This document shows, piece after piece, positions 41,301 through 54,298 of a DNA stretch of 64,000 bases. The notes beneath the pieces are model-generated. The model searched no databases. It saw only the letters and a list, made by a program, of their open reading frames with translations, and was not told the DNA's origin. The position numbers and the translations under genes are program-made. The DNA is taken from assembly GCF_023343835.1 (NCBI RefSeq), contig NC_064437.1, positions 3,610,001 through 3,674,000 of the forward strand, read 5' to 3'. How positions within the stretch are numbered: position 1 is the stretch's first letter; each line of letters starts with the position of its first letter. The stretch is from Lagopus muta. Lineage: Eukaryota > Chordata > Aves > Galliformes > Phasianidae.

Positions 41301-44300
41301 AACAGAGGCAAGTTTTTGATCTTATCAGACCATGCAGTTGTTTCTCTGCAGATTTGAAGCTCACAATAAACTACAATTATATAAAATGAAAATTTTTTCT
41401 TCAGGTAATGAAATGGCTTGTCTCAGTGAGGCAACTTAACAGTTCTTAGGAAATGTAAATTAAAGCAGCAGTATCACAAGGATTCTCTTTTCACATAATT
41501 AAAAGGCAGGGAGCAATCAAGTAGGTTTTAAAGATCTTGCATCTGGATTTCTGAACAAGTTGCAAGCTACAGCCAAACAGAGGAATTAGTAAATAGAGAA
41601 CTATAAACAGCTGCAAAGTGGCTGGAAAGGAAATAAAGAAAATGAAAAAGATTATCAGGGTTGTAAGGGATTTCCCCCTCAGTTAGGGAGCAATTTTGGT
41701 TGTACATTAGGAGGAAAAAATATACCAGCCAAATGAGAACCCTCTTAAAAAGGAAACTGGAATCTCATGGAATTCCTACATGGAAAGTGGTAAAATACTC
41801 AGAGAAGAGTTATTTTCTTTTTAAATAATAAAATCCATAATTCTGTAGTAGAGGGAGGGATGCTTATCATTGTCCTAGAGGGAAAAATCATGAAATCATA
41901 GAGCCAGAGAGCAACTAAACGATCTTGTGGTTCATCATTGAACCTTTTATTTTGATGTTCTCTGACTCACTACTTGTCTGCCCTTTTCTGCTCTACTATC
42001 CAAATAGAACACTGTACATCAGCTGAAAACTCAGCTATACTGAATAAAGCAGAAGTTGATCTACTAAGCCTTGTCTGTGATACAAAAATGCATCTTGACA
42101 TTTGCTTGTTTGGCATTGTGTTATTGGTTCACATTCCATTTTTGATTCATTTAAGCTCCTCTTTCCAACATGTTTTCTTGGAAATACCCCACTGAGATCA
42201 TTTCAACAGTCTTAGTAAGTTGGGACACATCATTTCTACTGCTTCTCATCTGTTTGCTAGGGCAACTAACTTGCCAATAAAAAAAGTAAAGTAATTTACT
42301 TTGGCAAGGGTTGTTGTTATCAAATCCATGTTGACTGTTTATTATTTATTCCTATTGTGTAGTTACTTACTTTATTGCCCATTCTGATGTCTTATGGAGT
42401 ACTGAAGACGTATTGATTGTATTTTCTTGTCAGGATGGCATATTTACCCTTTGCTAATGATGTGCTGAATACCTCAGGTAGTTCTAATACTAGAGTATAT
42501 TAAGTCCAATCAACTTAAAAAAAAACCTGAAGGAAAACAGAAAATGAAAAGTGCTGTGTTTCTGTTTTCTCCATAAATCTGTTAAATATTTTGTCACAAT
42601 TTTTCTTTTCTGTGCCAGAAGAAGCAATGAAAGATTTGCAGTATTAGCATTATGAACCTGTTGCTTTTTTCTCCATCAAGTAACAAATCTATCCATTCTT
42701 TTCTTTTAATATCTTTTTAACGCTGCTTTATTTGTAGGACCTGGTATGTTTTCTATGCCTGCTAATTGTAACTCATTTTGCAACTGTTTTTCTGACTTAT
42801 TTATTTTCCACATGCTTATGGTATTCTTTAGCTTTTGTCAGAATTGCAAAATCAGAACAGAATTCAGCCCCACTGAAGTAATCCCCAGTAAGAGAAAGAG
42901 ATTTTAAGCTTTAGTCTGGCTTGTGGACAAGAGAGTGATGTGAGTTTGGTGCTGAGAGAGCTGATGGACTGCGAGAGGTAGGATGAAGTCCAAAAGTGTT
43001 CAAAAGATAGAGGTGCAGTTAGCCTGGTTACCTGTGACAGTGGTATAGGACTAGTGCTAAGAGCTAAGAATTCTTTCTCTTCTCCTGCAGTACATTGCAG
43101 GAGGTTACTTCAGTTATATTGATACGACAAACAGAATCACCTTTACTACTTACAGGCAGCAATTTTGATATTTTGATATTTCTGAGGCAGCAAGCATGTA
43201 AGTGATCTTTATTCTGAACACCAGTGTATCTTTCTTAACTGAGAAGAATAGAATTACAGTGCTTTTAATTCTCAGGTGCATCTGTGTATTCTCTACCTTG
43301 TTTCAGTTCTTTCTGTGTTGTTCAGAACGCTTGTCAGTATGCAGTCCACAAAACATTTTCTTGTTATAACCAACATGCATATGCTTCATTAAGAAAGCTT
43401 TTATTTCTCCACTTGCCCAAACTGACAGAAAGCAGCTTATTTGGGGATGTGAAGCATAGTTGATAATGTTGGGCTGTTTTGTCTTTCAGAAAAAACGTGC
43501 TACAAGCTCCTCAGCCAGGTATTGGTACATCAGTGATGCTATATTGTTACTGGCACAAAACAAAATAGCCATCAGAGCCAGGGAAAGAAGGCCTAAGTAA
43601 GGTTGAATGTTTCATGCATATACATAAGAGGATTGCTTTCATTAGAATGTGTCCTCATAAGTGTGATTAACAGTAAGATGATGTGTCAGCAGAACTTTTC
43701 CTTCTCATAACTGTAGCCTTTTAATGGCGTTTGGGTTGATGGTGGTGTGATGGCTGCCTTCTTTCCCATTTGACAGCTGTGTGTATAGCAAGAAAACAGA
43801 CTTCCACAGACTAGAAGTGTTAACTCTGAAGTATTGTTTTGGGCCTTTGCTGCTGTTACTTCGGTGTTTTAGCTAAGTGAGACCATGGAAGTAAGCCAGG
43901 CACTATATAGTGACAACAGCAAAAAAACCCTAGAGGTTTACAATTGCTAAATTAGTTTAAAAGAAGATTATGTTGCCCTTTTCCAGGATGCAGCCTAAAT
44001 CTTTATATTTCCATTTGCCTTGAATAATGCTGTCTGACATTAATGCAGTCTTGCAGCAGCTTATGTTCTGGAAGAGAACAAGAGAAAACTCTTGGTTTGT
44101 CAAAAACATCAGTTTAGAAATTAATTGGTCAGTGAGGCAGAAGAGTGCTTAGCAATAGAGTTATACTTGGTGCCCACATGGACAATCACCCTCTAGAAAA
44201 ACAAATACTGAAAGCTTTATTTGTGGTTTTTATATTCCTCTTGTTAAATTCCTCTTATTTGCATGCCTAATCCAGATTTATGCATTCAGTAACTTACACT

Positions 44301-46334
44301 TCAGCAAGGCACATTCCTGCGATGCATCTTTTTCCCAAGGCAGTTTTAGCCTTTATATTCTTTGTTTCTAGCCATTTAAATCAAACTCTTATTAGTTCAC
44401 TGTACTAAAGTTAGGGAGAAATAAGTTTTGGTACCTCTTCATACAAAGAAATTTAAGAGCTCTGCTCCTCAATTTAATAATCTGCTGTAGTAGGCTATTC
44501 CCAGTGTTTCCCATGAAAGAGTACCAAATAGGTTCATAATGATGCACAAATACTTAGACACAGGTGGTATCTCAACTGAACCTGGTGTATATAAAGCAGA
44601 TTCCAATTTTCCATTTTTTTTCCAGTGTATCATTCCAACTCCTATGTAAACTCTTAGTTTCTTCTTCCTCTTCAATCCTTTTAGGATGGCACACTTTCTG
44701 ATAACTGTCCACAGAAGTGTCAGGAGACACCTGTCTATGGCTCAGGGCAGATATTGCCATTATTTTTCAAGAACTGTATGGTCATGAAAAGGTGTAGAAT
44801 GAAATACATTTGAACTTTTTCCATGAAAGGATTAAAAATAAAGTTGGATGTTACTCTGTCAACAGGTTATGCTGTTGACTGAGGCTAGGATACAGTTAAC
44901 CTTGTATAAAAACTACTGTCCCACAGGTGATTGAATGATGGTAAATAGCATACTAATTATTGACTTGGTGTTTTATTTGAAAGTCTTGAAGAGCAGTTCT
45001 TTGCTGAAATGCAGATCGTTCTGAACTTCTACATGTAATGGTATTATATGTAATGTACAGAACTTGGTTAGTTGATATGGCTGTTGTGGGAGAATCCATG
45101 GATTCTGAAATGTTCATGTACAACCAATTGGGAAGTACTGCGTTGAAGTGGTTTGTTTGGTCATCTTTAAAACAAGCTGCCTGTTGGAATGGACTTGCTA
45201 AAGCAAGTTTAACTTCATTAGAATGAGCACCAAATGAAGCATCTTTTATAACAGCTATTTTATACTGTTTTATACCAATTCTGCACGATTCCTCTGAGAG
45301 ATGATTCATCCATTGATTGTCATTACCTTTCTCATATCGCCTCTAAGGCAAAATGATCTGTGGGCCAGAACACAGAGCTGGAGGGAATGTGGCTGCACTA
45401 ATGGATTTTGATTCTCTGGGAAATCCTTTAAATCCTTTGTGCCTTTACTTTCTAATCTGTAAAATGGAAGCTGTATCACTTTCATTATTTAGCAAGCAGG
45501 AGTAATTAGAGTTTGGTCTCAAAGTACTTCTTTTAATCCAGATAAATTTGGACATTTCAGAGACATCCTTTTCTGAGAACACATGCCAGAAGTATTCAAT
45601 TGCTTCTTGAAGACAAGATCATTTTTTGTAACTGGACCTTTACTACACTGATCAGCCATCTTGGATCTCTATGTCAAACATTTATCTATTATATTATTGG
45701 AGACTTCCCTGCTTTTTTTCCACTCAGATACCTATATACGTCTTTCCTTCAATAATGAAACACATCTAACGAAGTTTGCAGTCATTTCAATTTACATATG
45801 AACGTAAATTAGAAAGTAAGAATTACTGATGTGCACAGATATCACACAGAGTACTCTGAGAACTTAGTGCTTATTTACATTGTATGTGTTAGGACATTTA
45901 TTCCTCTGGAGGCTGAGAAAACATTTTTCATTCTTGATTCTTTTTTCCACCCCCCACATTGTTCTACAGTATTAAAAGGTACATTTCTTCCCAGGAAATC
46001 TTGGTTTCTGCTGAAAAATAGCAATTCTGACTCTATTTTATACTTGCTAAGCTTTATATGAAAACGCAGACTTTGCTGGAAAGCTGAATTGCTGACTGAA
46101 ACCTTTTTTTTGTTTGTTTATCTTACTTAAATGAGCTTGATTTGTGTTCCTATGTATCCACAGGCTCTTAAAATAAGAGAGCGCTGCAATTGCCCATCTC
46201 TTTCTGGACCTGACCCTCGCCTCGTTTTCAGACTTAACAGGCAGCATCTCCTGGAGTCATATAAAGCTCAAGAATCACAAAATTCTACAAATCAAGATCT
46301 CTCAAAAACAAAAGAGGATTTTTCCCACACTTAA
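29371..46334 (+). CDS. OMA1: OMA1, mitochondrial inner-membrane zinc metallopeptidase (8 coding exons, 471 aa)
   Basis: M48-family stress-activated protease of the mitochondrial inner membrane; known substrates include OPA1 and DELE1. Coding exons: 29371-29750 (exon begins 29351), 30180-30408, 31481-31654, 31739-31846, 33427-33555, 37264-37338, 38875-39024, 46164-46334. The sum is 1416 nt in one open frame. A basic, Ser/Arg-rich N-terminus acts as presequence. A TM segment lies at about 153-171 after a conserved Arg-Lys-Trp-Trp stretch. The zinc motif His287-Glu-Ile-Ala-His291 is intact, with a second hydrophobic segment at about 305-330. Third-ligand motif Glu352-Ala-Glu-Ala-Asp356, and conserved Thr-His-Pro-Ser-His in exon 38875-39024. 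It is shorter than human (524 aa), mainly at the two ends. Introns 6 and 8 are long and contain unexplained exon-like sequence on both strands. Confidence 0.95.
33395..33419. repeat. OMA1: 25-nt poly(T) tract serving as polypyrimidine tract
   Basis: An uninterrupted run of 25 T followed by CTTTCAG, directly before OMA1 exon 33427-33555. It is the acceptor's polypyrimidine tract and also a slippage-prone homopolymer. Confidence 0.9.
34592..34724. repeat. Degenerate pentameric repeat
   Basis: The sequence can be read as a run of five-base units close to GCGTT, GCATT, GGTTG and TCACT. It carries several CpG in an otherwise CpG-poor OMA1 intron 6. The open frame across it is a by-product of the repeat. 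Confidence 0.65.
35357..37013 (-). CDS. Candidate antisense gene segment within OMA1 intron 6 (unidentified)
   Basis: Read on the - strand, four segments keep one frame: 37013-36817 (197 nt), 36569-36438 (132 nt; a shorter start at 36516 is possible), 35887-35826 (62 nt) and 35545-35357 (189 nt). The best sites are the donor GAG|GTAAGC at 36438, the acceptor TTTTTCTTCTCCAG before 35887, the acceptor TGATTTCAG before 35545 and the donor AAGGG|GTGAGT at 35357. Peptides are hydrophilic and helix-like, for example [17 protein letters not shown] and [19 protein letters not shown]. Weak points: the acceptor at 36569 has no pyrimidine tract, the donor at 35826 (GTGTAA) is poor, and the third frame also stays open past it. 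Neither the first nor last exon is placed. I recognise no family; chance or a decayed gene remain possible. Confidence 0.35.
37081..37100. repeat. TAGA/GATA microsatellite
   Basis: Five tandem TAGA units in OMA1 intron 6. Confidence 0.9.
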
Positions 46335-49300
46335 AAGAAACAAAAACAAAAAACAGAAGACATGACAGTAACTTTTGCAGTTAAACCTACGAACTAGTTA
46401 CGATCGTTTTTCCATTTTGTGAAACTTGTGGTTCCTGAAGGTCTATCTTTTAGGGCACATTTGTCTTTGAACCATAAAGATGATCTAACTGCTCATATTC
46501 TGTGTTTCTTTTATGTGATCTCTCGCTCAAAGCAATAAAGGAGCCATGCCCACACAAGAAGCATCGGTTGGAGCAGAAAGTTTCTTATTCATCAAGGGTT
46601 ACTAAAATAAATCACTTCTCAGGGGAAAGATAATCTCATACAATCCAGTTGCACAGTATAATTTTCAGCTTTATCAGACTCACCTTGATCAGAGGACAGA
46701 TGAGCCAGAAGTGTCCCTAAAGCAGAGGAAAATGTGCAATTTTCATCACTTAAGTTGTCTGGTTTATCTTGCTTTAATTTGCGTTAGATCTGTTCAGCTT
46801 CGTTTGAGAAATAATGATGAGAGCTTACTGCCTGTTCCACATATAGAATGTTTAAAAATGTTAAGCTGAGATGCAGTAATAGCCTATGGGCTAAGATACA
46901 CCTCCACTTTAATTAGGTGGATTTACTGCTGGGATTTTGTTTCTTTCTAAGGCGTTTTAGGATATGGATTAATTCAACATTTTTCTTCAAAGCAAACCTG
47001 AAAGGGTTGCAAAGATTTCAATTTGAAAATGAAGCTAAATAATTTTCGAGGAAGTCTTTCTTCTAAAATACTGTGTATGATATCTACAGTTTGTAGCCCC
47101 TAAAATGCTTTGCAAGGATGATTGTGTTATCATTTAAATGATCAGGGTGCCTCACCAGAGGCCAATTTTACTGCAACTATATTTGATCTGGATACATCAC
47201 TTTGTACAGCAGTGATAGCTGATGTGGAATTGTGCTAGGTAGTAGACAAATACATGACTTGTTGACTCTGCAGCTTTAGCAGTTGTACCTTGTTCTAGAA
47301 GGTGACTGATCCTCAGGAACCAGCATCTGATGCTGGGCATCTAAAAAAATGAAAAAACAAAAATGCAAAAGAACCACAACTACACAAGAAGGAAACCCTC
47401 CTGTCTCTCCTGAAGCTGCACCTTGTATGCTGTGGTGACCAATAAGCACAATATAGGTAAAGTTCTATCCTTTGTGATGGATTGCTCCATATAGCCTGCA
47501 CGTTAGTATTATTTGCAACTGTTTGAGTTATCCTTGCTTTGCAGTTGGTGAAAATATCAAATGTCATCTTATGGGAAGATGCAGAAAGAAGCAGGAGAGA
47601 ATGAAAGCCAAAAAAGGAAAATCCCTTTCCCTTATCCCCTCACACGTATTTGCTGTTGTTGCTATTCATTTTGTACTAAAAGAAAAATCAGTCTCGTTTA
47701 TGGTAGGGTTTTACATGGAGGGGACATTCAAAATGTTTTACAGTGTATAGTATTTTGAAGTATTCTTTTTTAATGTATGACAGGGGTGAGCTTTGTCTTA
47801 TTTTTTGAATTTGATCAGAATACAATTTTTTAAAACAGGAAACAAACAATGTATTCGTTGCTGTCTGTGAATACAGTTGGATAAAATATAGTTGGATAAA
47901 ATGTTGTGAAACAAGTGATTCCTTTCCTGTCTTCAGTTGATGATTCCGAGTCCTTTGAGAAATGCCAGCAGCTGCCTGACACATCTCTAGTCAGAGGTAA
48001 GATGATACATCTGTAAAGTTGACTGCTGATGATTCAAGGCCTGATTATATAGGTCTGGATTGGCGGCTTATTGCTTACAAGCTGTTTTAAAATCTTTGCC
48101 CAATCGTACCGGCAAGAGACAGAAGGTCCAGCCTGGCCATTATTCATCCATCCATTTTTATTCTTAGTGACAGGAGTTTTTGTAACAGACGTTTGGTGAT
48201 GTGTTAAAGCATTTGGACGTTGTCACCTGAAGGTAAACAGAAAAATACACCATTTAGATTTCCCTGTGGACCTCATAGTTTATACTGCAACACCAAGACC
48301 CCATTGCTGCTGCCTCTCTCTCGCTCCTGTGTCAAATCTTGTTGTGTTATCCAGGGCTCCTGGATGACATCCAACTTGATGTTTATGTCTGCTTGCAGTA
48401 AGGAGAGCATAGAAGGGTTTTTATAGCATTCAAGGTGATGAAACGACACACATTTCACATTCCTGCTGTCTTCTTAAAGCTAAAATACATACAGAATGTT
48501 AAAGCTCACCAAGGGAGATTTCTTAGAATTTGTATGTAAATGATCTTGTAGCCATAGTTGTGATGAGGGAGAGAAGTTTTTGAGAGAGAGTAACACAGGA
48601 CCTGTGTGCTTTCTCTACTGATGATACTGGTCTAACAAAAAGTGTCTTTCTTCCTAGCCTTACATCCACTTGTCCACATGCAAACACACACAGTTGAGCC
48701 ACTGCATTAAAATACTCAATGGGAAGCTGAAAATTTCAGGTTTTTACTTTATGTATTGAGTTATCCATAACATTTTTCACTAGTGATTTAGGAGGAGTTT
48801 CTTCTTTCTGACTCTCTTTTTCAAACACAGAATGCCTTCTGCTCATTCACCTCTTGGTAGGTGCTTTTTTCTTAAACTCTTATTAAATACCGTATGTTGC
48901 ATCTGCTTATGTTGTTCAAGTATTTTCCTTTTTCTTACTGGAGCAGATGAAACAATCAAAAGTTTGAGAAGTGATAGTAAAAGTTGCACTTTTAAAATTG
49001 GAGTTCATATAATGCCTTTAAGTTGTTACAAAGATCATTTCAGAATATATACCATAAGAAACATTGTGATTGCCAGAGTCTGGTAATCTGTAGAAATTTT
49101 GCATTGCAGTTGTGAAACTGTGTGTGTTACAGGAAAACTACGCCTAGGAGTGTATTTTAAGGAATACAGTAATTGAAGGGTGCATTTCGTACAGGAAGAA
49201 CAGTAGTAGCTAACATGACAGAAGATAAGATGGATCAGTAAAAATGTGTCTGTACATGACTGCCATTACTGCTTTCTGTGCTTCACTAGCTTACTGTAGA

Positions 49301-52300
49301 AAGATAAAGTATGTGGTATAAATTGTACTGAATTTCTTAATGAACTGACTGTAGTGGGAGCATAATGAGCTAGGGATGGACATACAAGGCAGTCCTGTAA
49401 TAAGAATGGCTTTTAAAGCTTTTGGATTGTCATATTTACTTTATTAGTATTAGCGCTTGAAATACGCAAGTGCCAGAAAAGCAAACAGCTGTTAGATGCT
49501 CTTTGTTCTTGAATTCTGTTTGTAGTCACTAAGAGAGAACAATCTTGCAAGCATTACACTTTTTCCATATGCTATGTAGGCTGCCACCGTATTTTTTTTT
49601 TCACTGTGGTGCTGGTGGTATCTCAGTTCTTCTGGCTGACAAAGTAGTTCCAATGTAGTAGCCTGTTAGCTATTTCTCTGCCCTTAAAATTCTCTCTACT
49701 GAAAATCCTTCTTAGTTTTTTTCCAGATCTCGGGAGGGGGGTGCAGAATGATGACAAAATGTGGTTGATAATAGAGGTAGCAGAATAAGAGGATTCTGTA
49801 AGCAATAATGCTGTGGCTTTACAATTGCAATCCATTATTTGAAGTGTGGCTTAGTAGCCCTCTGTAAGGACTAATATTTATGACTCACATTTCTAGATCA
49901 CTCGAAGCACATCGTAAATGATATTCAAATATTTCATAATGCCTGCATCATTGAACTTTCTAGCACTTACATTGAGGATACTGAAGCTCAATAAGGTAGT
50001 GATTTTAGGAAGGTTAGAACTGTGATTCTGAATCATTCCTTAGCTTACTGTAGCATGTCTCACAATGTTGTTGTGTCCAAAGCCAATTTTCTCATAGCTA
50101 AGTAAATTGGTAGGCTTTGGAAGGAAGATTGTTATGTTTATGCTGTTTGTCATCTTTCAGTTTGCATCTGCAGAAGTTGGATGGGCCTTTTAGGCATACT
50201 TATCTTATACTGCATCGAGAACAAATAACTGTTACTTCTTGACTTATTTCTCTTGTGTATAGAAGGGTTATTGTTTGTTTTCTGCCTGTCATCACTCAGA
50301 AGCTGATTCCTAAACCTTTTGACATAGTGGCTATTTAATTTTAATATAGTTGAGAATTTTAAATTCTCAATTCCTCCAAAAAATAAAGGTTTGCTGTATG
50401 CCTGCTACCACATTAGCTGCTAAGATAACTGCATGAAAGTTGGCTATAAGCCTTCCCTCCTCTTTTTCTTGTGCTGTATGTGCCTCTGCTAGAAGCAGTG
50501 TGGGCTGCTAAGAGAGGAACCTGTCAGCAGAGTCAGACTCTGAGGCCAAATAAAAGAGAGGGAGTAGAATGTTCTGCTTGCAGTACCTTTCTTGATAGGG
50601 TTGGTGATGGCAGATCTGTAAAGAGAACTGAGCATCTCTGTGTCCCTCTTTGCTGCCTAGCTGTTTTGTAGGCTTCCACTAAATGTGTTAGCTGATCTCA
50701 TAGAGCCTAGGTTTCCATGCCAAATACAGGCTAAGCATATTCCTTCTTGCTATGTTACTCTGCTAAAGGCTGCTATTCTTGTTATGAGCCAGGGGCTCTT
50801 ACACGGATTCATGAATGGATGCAGAGAATTGTTATCTCCAGCACATAAATTCATTATAACTATTAAACTAGGCTGAAATTGAACCTGTTGACCTGGAAGT
50901 GAATGGCTCCATAACATTTCATTAATCCTTTGAGATGTTTAATTCTTGCTAATTTGATATTTCAGATACGATCTTCTCTACAGATATAATGGCTTAATTA
51001 GTATACATTACATGATGTCTCTTTGCAGTACAGCGTGTACAGTATTTATCCACTAGGAAAGTAATTCAGTAGAGCTCAATTATAATACATTGACTAGAGC
51101 ATAACTATTTAAAAGGATATGCACAATATTCACTGTAATTTAAGGATAAATATTTTTTCAGTCTTTTATAATTTGGTTGGAAATAAATGATCTTAAAGGT
51201 CCTTTCCAACCCAAACCATCCTATGATTTTATGATCCGTTGATATCTATCCCCTTCTCAAGATGGTATTTCTAAATCTTCTGTTACATCCTACAGTATAT
51301 TTCAATTTAACAACTCCACCCAGTCTGGAGCAGCAGTTCCAGTTCAGTCTGTATGCAAAGAAATGATAAAAGGTGGTCATTTTCATGAGTGGCATCGTGG
51401 ACAAGGCTTTTGTCATGCTGAACTTTTTTGCACATAGAGAACTCTCTCAAGGCCATGAAAGCAGGGCTATAGCAAGCTAGCATAGCAACTGAAAAAGAGT
51501 ATAAGGTGATATGTAGTAAGTAACACAACTTGGTGAAAATCCTAAATGCACTGAGCTCATAGGAAGCTCCAAATTTTTCCTTGCAGATTCTTCATATTGT
51601 CAAAGACAACACTCAATATTCTTGAGTCATTTAGGTTAACCAGAGGGCCACAATTAATGAGAAAAACCTGCTGGAAAATTAGTAGTTTTCCCTTCTCCCT
51701 CTTCTCTCTTCTCCCTGTTCCTTATATATCTTTAGAATTGCATAGAGGATTGGTTATTTGACCCAACTGTCACATGAAATATTTTGTTGAAGTTGGTTTC
51801 CATTGTCAGATCAGCTTGTACTGAGTTCTACCAGAATGTAGCTGCTTGCTGCCCCAACCCAGATGTTTCCCCACATACTGCTGTCTGCAATATAAGGCTT
51901 GAGGTAATTGAGTTTATCTCTTTTTCCCTTCTAACAACATTGATCTATATTGGATATTTGGACTCTAGAGAATCAGAGCTCCTTATTCCTGCCTAGGATA
52001 CGTTGTCTTGAGATTTATTCTGAATGTGTATGGAATAAATAATGAAGGAGTAAATGATGAAGGAATAATGTAGGGAAGTTGCAGCAGAATGATTTGTTAG
52101 CCACAAGGTGGCAGTTGGGTTGCCTGAGTGAATCTTGAAACTGATGCATCACAATACCTTCTTTTTCAGTCTGGCTTTGGTAAATTACCAGCGTGATTTT
52201 TCCCTTTCAATGTTAACTGCAAAGACTCTTCTCTGGAGTAAACTTGAAACATCGATCTTGTGGGCTAGTGGACCTTGCGTGGTCCAGTTGAAGGCTTCCA

Positions 52301-54298
52301 ACTGTTCTTTACCTGGGTACTAGAAAAGTTTACAGAAAGCTGCTGTGTGTTGATCCTTGCTTCCCTTTAGTAGAAATAATAAGAAAAGAATGGCTCAGTG
52401 AAGAATTGTACCATGCAAAAATTAAGTATGCACCACAGGATTTTCAGCTGGAGGAGCTGAACACGTGTTTGCTGGATTTTGGAGAATGCCAGTTAGAAAG
52501 TTGTCTTCAAATTCTCAGTCTGGGGAAGATCCGTATGTATTCTTTAATTACTTTAACAAAATAGCTGAGGTCCTGTCTGCTTTATGAATAGTTTGCTAGC
52601 ACTGTGTTTGGTGGGTTATTTTCTTCCACTTCATTGCCATAATATCCTCAGCTGTATCACCCTCCTATTGCACTGTTGGTACAGATGAGGGTACGTGGTC
52701 TGTGTTTCACTGTTGGTTTTTTTAATTCAGTGTGCTAGAAGGAAACAAAATCCCTAACAAACAACAAGGTCCAATTTTCCTTGTCAACAGTGAGGCCTGT
52801 ATTCTGTTTGCATTGAAACCCCTGGCAGAGGTCCCAATAGTCAGATCTGGCTTTCTCCCTCCTTAAAACAATATTCTTCCTTTTGTGCTTTATCCTCTGC
52901 TTGTCAGAATCAGCTGATTATGAGCTCCTGCACAGATGACATTTTAGCTTCAGTAAGCAGGAAGGAGGCATGAATTAGGGCTTAGGAAAAAAAAGAAAAA
53001 AAAGTTCAATAATTAGCCACAGAGGAAGGAAAACATCCAAAGGGAAAAGAAAAAAAAGCACACAGAAGGAGCTGACTGACTTCATTTGGCTGGGCTGCAA
53101 AGTTCAGCTGTAATGATGGTAGTTAAATTAATTATGATGATTTGGTGACAAGGAAGCTAGTTTGTCTTCAAATGCTGTGCATTATTTTCTAACCAAGAAG
53201 TAACTTTGCACGTTGCTGCTGCTCTGGTGGAATAATAGATATCAGACATTCCTCAAGACTTGTAAACTGTGCTTTCATTCAGGGTATGATGCATGATGGC
53301 ACAGTTTGATCCCACACTAACCCTTAGGCTGGGGTTCAGATAAGCCTGCAGAAGACTTGAAGGCTTTCCCTCTTTTCGTTATTTGCTAGATACTGACTCG
53401 AACAACACCGTGCATTGTGACCTTGTGGTGTTAAAGTGACAAGTTGTAGGTAGGAGAGGTATACATGGGGCCAGGAGTGTCAGGAGTACACCTTATCTTT
53501 ACCACTGTCTGCAATTTGAATGCTGCTGATCCTGCAGCTTTTTGTACATGCACACCTCTATTAGAATGCCATCTTGCCTTAGCTACAGCTTTAATCACTG
53601 CAGGTGTTTGTGGGCGTTGCTATTGTAATATACATGTTGCATATGCCCCTGTATGATATTGGATTATTTCTCAGGGATTTTTCAGTGCAGTATTTAAATG
53701 TGCCCCGCATTCATTTCCTCATGGCTGTTTGGTCTCTGCATTCTAGCAAACAGCTTTATTTTTGATGCTAGCTTCCTTTTGACATGCAGATATCTCCTTT
53801 TGGTAATCAATATTGCAAGCAAGTGTGGCTGTGGAAGCCACTGAGACTTCTGACTGTCTCATTTTTCTCTGTGAGCACATCCTAAGCCGTCAGTCTACCC
53901 CTGAAGAAATCTTTCTCTCTTCACTTTGGACTTTCAGTTTTATTGTTTAATGTCTCATAGTTCCTGTGGGATTTGTCTGCCAAGAGGTATGTCTGTCATC
54001 TTAGAGGATATTTCCTAACTGCTCTGATAAGCTGATACATATATGACTTTAAGGAGGGCTTTGAATTTATAGGGAATGGTGATAAGGTGAATTAATAAAA
54101 TGAGCACAACATAGCAAAGAAAAGTGTTCATAAAGTAAAATGCACTGATCCGTTTCCAGGGGTCTTTAGGCAATTTTGTCTTTTATTGCCACAGATTTGG
54201 ATCAGGCTGTAACTCATTACCAGCATCTGTCTGCACAGCTGTTGGGCAAGGGTGTGGAGGCTTCTGATGGTCTGAGTGGTCACACCAAGATCCTTTAA
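40060..54298 (+). CDS. Candidate unrecognised gene interleaved with OMA1 (3' part, six exons)
   Basis: Segments 40060-40112, 43091-43197, 47937-47996, 48947-48976, 52371-52532 and 54195-54298 join in one open frame of 516 nt (171 codons plus stop), with phases 0, 2, 1, 1, 1, 1. Most acceptors are strong, with long pyrimidine tracts at 40060, 43091, 47937, 52371 and 54195. Donors range from GTAAGT and GTAAGA to weaker GTAGAG and GTAAAA. The peptide is acidic, Leu-rich and probably helical, with [20 protein letters not shown] and [19 protein letters not shown] near the end. The stop is followed at once by AATAAA. The first two segments lie in OMA1 intron 8, the rest beyond OMA1. No start codon is placed. 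The phase also allows splicing from OMA1 exon 38875-39024, so a fused isoform is possible. Family not recognised. Confidence 0.5.
46534..46539 (+). terminator. OMA1: OMA1 poly(A) signal
   Basis: AATAAA 199 bp after the OMA1 stop codon, the first canonical signal downstream. Confidence 0.65.
46540..47936. other. Downstream of OMA1, nothing recognised
   Basis: AT-rich sequence between the OMA1 poly(A) signal and the next exon-like segment. No repeat or coding exon is evident. Confidence 0.4.
51170..51236 (+). mobile_element. CR1: CR1 3' tail fragment
   Basis: Ends in GATCTTAAAGGTCCTTTCCAACCC then a CCATCCTATGATTTTATGATCC tail, the CR1 terminus. Only the last 65 bp or so are recognisable. Confidence 0.75.
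52371..52532 (+). CDS. Strongest exon of the interleaved candidate gene
   Basis: Acceptor CTTGCTTCCCTTTAG and donor GTATGT bound 162 nt in which only one + frame stays open (54 codons in phase 1-1). All three - strand frames close quickly. The encoded peptide begins Glu-Ile-Ile-Arg-Lys-Glu-Trp-Leu and is rich in Glu, Leu and Cys. Confidence 0.6.
54195..54298 (+). CDS. Terminal exon of the interleaved candidate gene
   Basis: Acceptor TTTTATTGCCACAG, then 33 codons and TAA in the frame set by the exon at 52371. The join gives Ile-His-Leu-Asp-Gln-Ala-Val. The TAA is part of TAATAAA. Confidence 0.55.

Noticed and set aside
41690-41900. Possible very old CR1 copy (GGTTGTACATTAGGAGGAAA, later AAATCATAGAGCCAGAGAG)
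   Set aside because: Only scattered similarity to the CR1 3' region; not enough to call without an alignment.
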